Part shown: positions 6,401-9,670 of the stretch, in pieces
Layout of the letters: the number at the start of each line of letters is the position of its first letter
Position numbering within the stretch: position 1 is the first letter of the stretch
DNA from: Rikenellaceae bacterium
GTDB taxonomy: Bacteria > Bacteroidota > Bacteroidia > Bacteroidales > UBA932
Direction of reading: 5' to 3'
Length of the DNA stretch: 9,670 nucleotides
Assembly (NCBI GenBank): GCA_900769905.1
Contig: CAAGIL010000198.1
Coordinates: 1-9,670 of the forward strand
Notes under the pieces: model-generated
What the model saw: the letters and a program-made list of their open reading frames with translations, nothing else
What the model was told of the DNA's origin: nothing
Databases searched by the model: none
Program-made: the position numbers and the translations under genes

Positions 6401-7027
6401 ATGGCAAAGACCACCACCACCATGCGCGATTCGAACGGACACGACGTGCCGCTCAAGTACATCAGCGCCTATGACAAGAAGCGTGACCGCGTCACGCGCC
6501 GGATCCACGCACGGTTCGTCGCCGGGCGCAAGTACCTCGAGAAACTGCTCGCGGACAGCATCACCGACCTGGACGAGCTCAAGGGCGGCAAGGAGAAGCT
6601 CGGCGTCAAGGGCAACTTCTCGGCCCAGTCGTTCGACGGTCTCATCAACGTGGCCATCCGTCAGCACTACAACATCATGCTCGACGAGCGCGTCATCCGT
6701 GCCCGCGAACTGATGCTCGAGTACGTCAACGGCGTCCTCGATCGCGTGTCCGGAGCCGACATCAAGGCGATCAAGCTCCTCGTGGAGGAGGCCTTCAAGG
6801 CCAATGCACAGGGCTTTCTCAGCGTCGGCAAGGTCATGTCCCTGATGCGGATGGAGGTCGACAACGCCAAGTGGCGCGAGGCGAAGGAGATCCTGCAGGC
6901 GGCGCTCAAGCCCCAGAAGGGCAAGCAGTACCTGCACGTCGAAGTCCGCCGCTCCACGCAGGAGGACTTCACCTCGATCCGTCTCGATCTGGCCGACTGC
7001 TGGCCGAAGGTTGAAGACAATGAGTAA
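6401..7027 (+). CDS. DUF3164 family protein (Mu-like phage early protein)
   Basis: A 208-aa protein that follows the DUF3164 pattern along its length: 'DSNGHDVPLKYISAYDKKRD' at the start, a helical middle, then 'KGNFSAQSFDGLINVAIRQHYNIMLDERV' and 'AFKANAQGFLSVGKVMSLMRMEVDNAKW', ending in an 'LDLADCW' segment. This family is typical of the early region of Mu-like phages, normally shortly after A and B. Its biochemical role is not established, so none is assigned. It has a clear ribosome binding site (AAGGAG, eight bases before the ATG) and lies 18 bases after the MuB-like gene. Its final codons overlap the start of the next gene. Confidence 0.92.
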   Translation: MAKTTTTMRDSNGHDVPLKYISAYDKKRDRVTRRIHARFVAGRKYLEKLLADSITDLDELKGGKEKLGVKGNFSAQSFDGLINVAIRQHYNIMLDERVIRARELMLEYVNGVLDRVSGADIKAIKLLVEEAFKANAQGFLSVGKVMSLMRMEVDNAKWREAKEILQAALKPQKGKQYLHVEVRRSTQEDFTSIRLDLADCWPKVEDNE

Positions 7028-7346
7028 GGCCGAGAACGAAATCTTCTGGGCCTCGCTCAGCGTCCAGGAGCGCAACGGCGTGAATTACTTCATGAAGACG
7101 CGCAATGTGTCGATGAGCGAGGCCCTCGATCTTGTCAGGACTGACGAGAGGCCTTCGGAAAGTGAACGGGGTCTGCCTCCTGGTCCTGGACCGGGAAGCG
7201 GCTCGAGATGGATAGAGCAGGAGAAACGGCTTCGGAAGGAGAAGGCGCTCGCCGTGAAAAGACGCCTGGCCGAACGAGATCGGCAATGGGCGGAATACGA
7301 GAAGACGCTCTACCGCCAGCCGAGGCGGATCGGGTCCAGGGCGTGA
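7020..7346 (+). CDS. Hypothetical 108-aa protein with Pro/Gly linker
   Basis: Not recognised. The ATG at 7020 lies in the last codons of the DUF3164 gene with GAAGG about ten bases upstream; an in-frame TTG at 7011 is less likely. Residues 1-45 form a compact helical part (ENEIFWASLSVQERNGVNYFMKTRNVSMSEALDLV). A flexible linker GLPPGPGPGSGS follows, then a long, highly charged helix rich in Arg, Lys and Glu (RWIEQEKRLRKEKALAVKRRLAERD) that could be a coiled coil or bind nucleic acid. Small proteins of this layout are common among early genes of Mu-like phages, but no family can be named. Confidence 0.7.
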   Translation: MSKAENEIFWASLSVQERNGVNYFMKTRNVSMSEALDLVRTDERPSESERGLPPGPGPGSGSRWIEQEKRLRKEKALAVKRRLAERDRQWAEYEKTLYRQPRRIGSRA

Positions 7347-7359
7347 GACAGGTGTGAAA

Positions 7360-7376
7360 TCAGTCAAAGGGAAGGT
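7360..7376 (+). promoter_or_regulatory. Shared translation leader upstream of the gene at 7383
   Basis: TCAGTCAAAGGGAAGGT matches 5367-5383 at 16 of 17 positions and lies six bases before the ATG at 7383. The same placement in front of two unrelated coding regions suggests a conserved initiation or control element, beyond a plain ribosome binding site. Confidence 0.75.
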
Positions 7377-7382
7377 TGAGAC

Positions 7383-7901
7383 ATGACAAAGAAACAGATG
7401 GCCAAGTTCTGGCCGGTATTCGCGGAAGCATGCCGCGAGCATGGATACACGGAGCCTCACCAGCGCGAGACCTACCGTCATCAGCTGCTGTGGGAAGCGG
7501 ACAAGGCGCGGCACATGTCAGAGGTCAGCCAGATGGGCGGCTTCGACAGGCTGATGCAGATGGTCTCGCTTGATGCGGGCGACTATCTCAACGCGGCGAA
7601 CTACAAGATCGGCGAGGACCGCCGGATCGGCGCTCTTGTCGCGGATTGTGCGCGGCAGGTCTTCGAGATCGAGGGTGTCGGCAGCACAGAGCAGGAGCGC
7701 CTGGCCTACATCCTCGGCGTCCTGGAGCAGTCCGGACTCTCCCGCGTTCGCGCCAATTCGCCTGAATGGTGGATGGACATCGGCTGCGACAGTCCGATCA
7801 AGATCTTCCAGATCATCGACACGCACCGTCGTCGTCTTTTGAAGCGCAAGGGCGTGGCGCACGGACTCGGCTACCGCTACGGGAAGGAGTATTCGGCATG
7901 A
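7383..7901 (+). CDS. Hypothetical 172-aa phage protein
   Basis: I cannot name a family with confidence. The layout is reminiscent of small Mu-like early proteins such as the Gp16/DUF1018 group (a 'KKQMAKFWPVF' start, conserved Tyr/Arg-rich helix, and a helical domain ending 'HRRRLLKRKG'), but the match is weak. Visible parts: an N-terminal helical domain with 'GYTEPHQRETYRHQLLWEADKA', a 'FDRLMQMVSLDAGDYLNAANY' segment, a central 'RRIGALVADCARQVFEIEGVGS' helix, and a basic C-terminus. No membrane or signal segment. The start is fixed by the strong leader immediately upstream. The TGA overlaps the ATG of the DUF4406-like gene, so both are translated together. Confidence 0.75.
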   Translation: MTKKQMAKFWPVFAEACREHGYTEPHQRETYRHQLLWEADKARHMSEVSQMGGFDRLMQMVSLDAGDYLNAANYKIGEDRRIGALVADCARQVFEIEGVGSTEQERLAYILGVLEQSGLSRVRANSPEWWMDIGCDSPIKIFQIIDTHRRRLLKRKGVAHGLGYRYGKEYSA

Positions 7902-8281
7902 AGAAGGTCATCTACATCGCAGGGCCCATGCGCGGCCTGCCAGAGTCGAACTATCCGCAGTTCGAGAACGTCGCCAGGTTCCTTCGCTCCGAAGGCTGGG
8001 ACGTCTGCTCGCCTGTCGAAATCGGATCGGTCTTCGGAACGGCAGACGAACTCAACGCCAATCCAACACGGCTCGCCGTGTCCATGGAAGCCGAGCGAGA
8101 CGCGCTCCGAACGAGTTGCGACGCCATCCTCCTCCTTCCCGGCTGGGAGAGGTCCAAAGGCACCCGTGCCGAGCTCATCATCGCCCTCGAGAAGAACCTC
8201 GAGATCATCACCTTCTGCGAACTGATGCAGAAGCCCTACCTCTACACGCCTGAAAAGGCAGAAATGAAAATTGGAGAATAA
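7898..8281 (+). CDS. DUF4406 / nucleoside 2-deoxyribosyltransferase-like protein
   Basis: A 127-aa Rossmann-like protein. It opens with the family signature VIYIAGPMRG (residues 4-13), followed by a helix (YPQFENVARFLRSEGWDVCSP), a region with D75 in 'TSCDAILLLPGWERSKGTRAE', and E92 in the 'GTRAELIIAL' helix at the place of the catalytic Glu of nucleoside deoxyribosyltransferases. Relatives cleave or exchange N-glycosidic bonds of (deoxy)nucleosides or nucleotides; the substrate here is unknown. The ATG overlaps the previous stop (ATGA) with GGAAGGAG upstream. It precedes an HD-domain hydrolase by two bases, which points to a shared role in phage nucleotide metabolism or in countering nucleotide-based defence (inference). 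Confidence 0.85.
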   Translation: MKKVIYIAGPMRGLPESNYPQFENVARFLRSEGWDVCSPVEIGSVFGTADELNANPTRLAVSMEAERDALRTSCDAILLLPGWERSKGTRAELIIALEKNLEIITFCELMQKPYLYTPEKAEMKIGE

Positions 8282-8283
8282 AC

Positions 8284-8859
8284 ATGAAGTTTGATATCGG
8301 AGAGACAGAGAAGATCGCTCGCGAATATTTTGATAAGGCGTGCATCTATACCGAGGCCGTCAATCAACTTGATAGGCTTGGGTACTTTCGCGCGCCGGCT
8401 TCAAAGGGACACCATCTTGCCTGCCCTGGCGGTCTCATGAAACATTCAATCAATGTCGTTGATAATCTTATCCGTATTACCAAGGGGTATTCTGGAATAC
8501 CGGAAGCCGGAGTTTACAAGATCGGCATGCTTCACGATGTGGTCAAGTGCTTCTGTTACAGGGACACCGGCTTAGCCAACAACAAGGGACTTCCAGTCTA
8601 TGAGTATGTCCAGCCGCCTTATCCGGGACACGGCGTGGCGTCGGCAATGATCTGTTCGGATCTCGTGATTCATCTTCACGAAGCGGAGCGGGCGGCGATC
8701 GTCTGGCACATGGGTGCGTTCGGCTTGTCCGAAAAGGAGTTGAAGGAGTATCGTGCCTCCATCAAGCGTTACCCGGAAATCATCCTGCTCACCCACGCCG
8801 CCGACCACATCGCATCGATCAACGAGGAAAATGAAGAGGAGTCTGGAAATGGAAGGTAA
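8284..8859 (+). CDS. HD-domain phosphohydrolase
   Basis: A 191-aa metal-dependent HD-superfamily hydrolase. Candidate metal ligands appear in the expected order: H54 in 'GGLMKHS', the H84-D85 pair in 'GMLHDVVK', H116 in 'YPGHGVAS', H142 in 'IVWHMG' and D174 in 'HAADHIAS'. HD proteins of this type hydrolyse phosphate esters of nucleotides or cyclic and signalling nucleotides; the substrate cannot be read from the sequence. The ATG is preceded by TTGGAG and lies two bases after the DUF4406-like stop. The 3' end overlaps the next gene by 11 bases. The first half is more AT-rich than the neighbours, so it may have been acquired separately. Confidence 0.88.
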   Translation: MKFDIGETEKIAREYFDKACIYTEAVNQLDRLGYFRAPASKGHHLACPGGLMKHSINVVDNLIRITKGYSGIPEAGVYKIGMLHDVVKCFCYRDTGLANNKGLPVYEYVQPPYPGHGVASAMICSDLVIHLHEAERAAIVWHMGAFGLSEKELKEYRASIKRYPEIILLTHAADHIASINEENEEESGNGR

Positions 8860-9193
8860 GCCCGTGGTGTCCGATTTCAACGCAATGTATCTGGCCGCTC
8901 ATCCCGAGATGGCCAAGAAGCTCCTGCAGGAAAAGCGGAAGCAGCTGCGCAAGAACCGCGTGATCGTGATGTCGCTCAAGCCCAAGTACGCTAAGGCGAT
9001 CTACGAAGGCCGGAAGAACTGGGAGTTCCGCAAGGCTCCGCCACCGCTCTTTAAGCCCGTGCTCATCTACGAGTCCGCGCCGATCAGCAAAATCACCGGC
9101 ATCGTCATGTTCTCAGCATCGATTACCGGTTCGCCATTGGATGTTCATGAGTTCGCTCGGAGCAATAGAGTCTACACCAAAAATTCCCCCTGA
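8849..9193 (+). CDS. ASCH-domain protein, cut short by in-frame TGA
   Basis: The N-terminal part (114 aa) of an ASCH (PUA-like) domain protein. ASCH domains bind RNA or modified nucleosides, and one branch hydrolyses N4-acetylcytidine. The signature is clear: 'VIVMSLKPKYAKAIYEGRKNWEFRK' at about residues 38-62, then the strands 'VLIYESAP' and 'ITGIVMFSA'. The ATG at 8849 is chosen because GAGGAG lies eight bases before it; an in-frame ATG at 8831 lacks this. Translation would stop at the TGA at 9191-9193, directly after 'VYTKNSP'. However, the same frame continues with the rest of the domain (9194-9361), so this is probably a full-length 170-codon gene with one nonsense codon, or a sequencing error. 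Confidence 0.75.
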   Translation: MEGKPVVSDFNAMYLAAHPEMAKKLLQEKRKQLRKNRVIVMSLKPKYAKAIYEGRKNWEFRKAPPPLFKPVLIYESAPISKITGIVMFSASITGSPLDVHEFARSNRVYTKNSP

Positions 9194-9361
9194 ATCTCTT
9201 TGGACGGGCTTTATGAATACGCTGGAAAGAGTTTGGTGACAGCTTTGCGAGTGTGTGGCGTCAAGCGTTTCGATCACGACGTCGAGTTCAACTGCAAGCC
9301 GCCCCAGAACTGGGGAACCTTCCAGCGAGCGCCTGCATCGAACGCGAAGGATCCGTCATGA
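9194..9361 (+). pseudogene. C-terminal remainder of the ASCH gene, same frame after TGA
   Basis: Immediately after the TGA, the same frame reads 'ISLDGLYEYAGKSL...' and includes 'PPQNWGTFQ', the shape expected for the end of an ASCH domain ('GIS...L..Y' and a final 'PPQ'). The TGA sits where a Gly (GGA, one base different) would complete 'GIS'. The extended frame ends at TGA 9359-9361, which overlaps the ATG of the next gene as ATGA. That is the same coupling seen elsewhere in this operon, and argues that the frame was intact until recently. No good start exists within this part, so it is probably not translated alone. Confidence 0.65.
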
Positions 9362-9564
9362 AGCGCGTCTGTCCGAAGTTCCCTCCATGCGAACACCGCA
9401 ATCCGAACATCAGACGAGGCTCGAAAGAGTTCTGGTGTGAGATGCGAGAAACGTTCGTGAAAGCTGCGCGATCAATCACGACTCGATACGGAAACATGAG
9501 CCAATGGAACTGCGCCAAAGATTGCCCTCATCGGCGAGGCGAGAATCGGCCCATTCAGCTATAG
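9358..9564 (+). CDS. Cys-rich 68-aa protein, putative zinc-binding
   Basis: A small basic protein with five Cys: C5 and C11 (CPKFPPCEH, with H13), C27 (FWCEM), and C52 and C56 (CAKDCPH, with H58). The paired spacing suggests a structural zinc site, but it does not match a named finger that I recognise. The ATG at 9358 overlaps the stop of the extended ASCH frame (ATGA), and GAAGGATCC just upstream can serve as ribosome binding site. The stop (TAG at 9562-9564) lies directly before the terminator, making this the last gene of the operon. Function unknown; nucleic-acid binding is only a guess. Confidence 0.7.
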   Translation: MKRVCPKFPPCEHRNPNIRRGSKEFWCEMRETFVKAARSITTRYGNMSQWNCAKDCPHRRGENRPIQL

Positions 9565-9565
9565 T

Positions 9566-9600
9566 GAAAGCCCCTTGCAAAACTCTTGCAGGGGGCTTTC
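9566..9600 (+). terminator. Intrinsic terminator at the end of the early operon
   Basis: A 14-bp stem, from 9566-9579 paired with 9587-9600, contains one G-T pair and no mismatch, and closes a 7-base loop (AAACTCT). The 3' arm runs into a short T-rich stretch (CTTTCTTC). It starts one base after the last stop codon. The A-containing 5' flank could also allow some termination from the other side. The last 70 bases of the window (9601-9670) hold nothing I can assign. Confidence 0.92.
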
Positions 9601-9670
9601 TTCATCCATGCCAAATTCGCGCTCGTCTCACATTCCGTCTAATTTGTCCCACGGAGTTTTGCGAAATACA

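Noticed and set aside
5672..7075. 467-codon open frame on the minus strand, opposite the MuB-like and DUF3164 genes
   Set aside because: Both plus-strand genes are clear family members; the antisense frame is open because of GC-rich codon use and its translation resembles no family (Leu/Asp/Val-rich mirror sequence).
9191..9193. TGA read as selenocysteine or glycine by recoding
   Set aside because: TGA is used as a normal stop in several genes here (2722, 2976, 3635, 7899), and the downstream hairpin is only six pairs and not SECIS-like as far as I can see.
9236..9252. GGTGACAGC matching the start of the 22-base repeat
   Set aside because: Only nine bases match, within the ASCH reading frame; likely chance.

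Overview
The window is the early (transposition and replication) block of a Mu-like transposable prophage or phage. All genes read rightward, and most are linked by 1 to 17 base overlaps. The core is recognisable by sequence: a DUF3102-like gene (partial), a MuA-type transposase, a MuB-type AAA+ ATPase and a DUF3164 protein. Several small unknown genes and a nucleotide-related accessory block follow, and the block ends at a strong intrinsic terminator. The host is a high-GC bacterium. The transposase is a divergent MuA variant of the kind I associate from memory with Verrucomicrobiota/Lentisphaerota-type genomes. That is an unverified impression and no host gene is present to test it.

Layout. 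1-645: end of a DUF3102-like protein. 649-2724: MuA-like transposase. 2724-5188: cargo placed between A and B, which are adjacent in phage Mu. The cargo is an 84-aa unknown protein, a solo N6-adenine-methylase-like protein without a visible NPPY motif, a complete tyrosine recombinase, a 92-aa unknown protein and a Lys/Arg-rich 160-aa protein. The later cargo is visibly more AT-rich (a sampled 60-base line, 4801-4860, has 28 G/C, against 40 in 2101-2160 inside the transposase). 5189-5392: the only sizeable non-coding gap, with two copies of a 22-base direct repeat carrying a small hairpin. 5393-7027: MuB-like ATPase and DUF3164 protein. 7020-7901: two unknown phage proteins. 7898-9564: a DUF4406 nucleoside-deoxyribosyltransferase-like protein, an HD-domain hydrolase, an ASCH-domain gene interrupted by an in-frame TGA, and a Cys-rich 68-aa protein. 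9566-9600: terminator.

How the parts fit: A and B should drive replicative transposition. The tyrosine recombinase could resolve cointegrates, switch DNA near the methylase, or be cargo; the sequence does not decide. The most distinctive signals are: (i) a perfect 29-base repeat at the stop/start junctions on both sides of the 84-aa gene, so that removing 254 bases would fuse transposase to methylase seamlessly; (ii) the recombinase/methylase cargo between A and B; (iii) the 22-base repeats in front of B; (iv) a 17-base translation leader shared by two separate genes; (v) the single-codon interruption of the ASCH gene; and (vi) a transposase whose second catalytic acid appears to be Glu.
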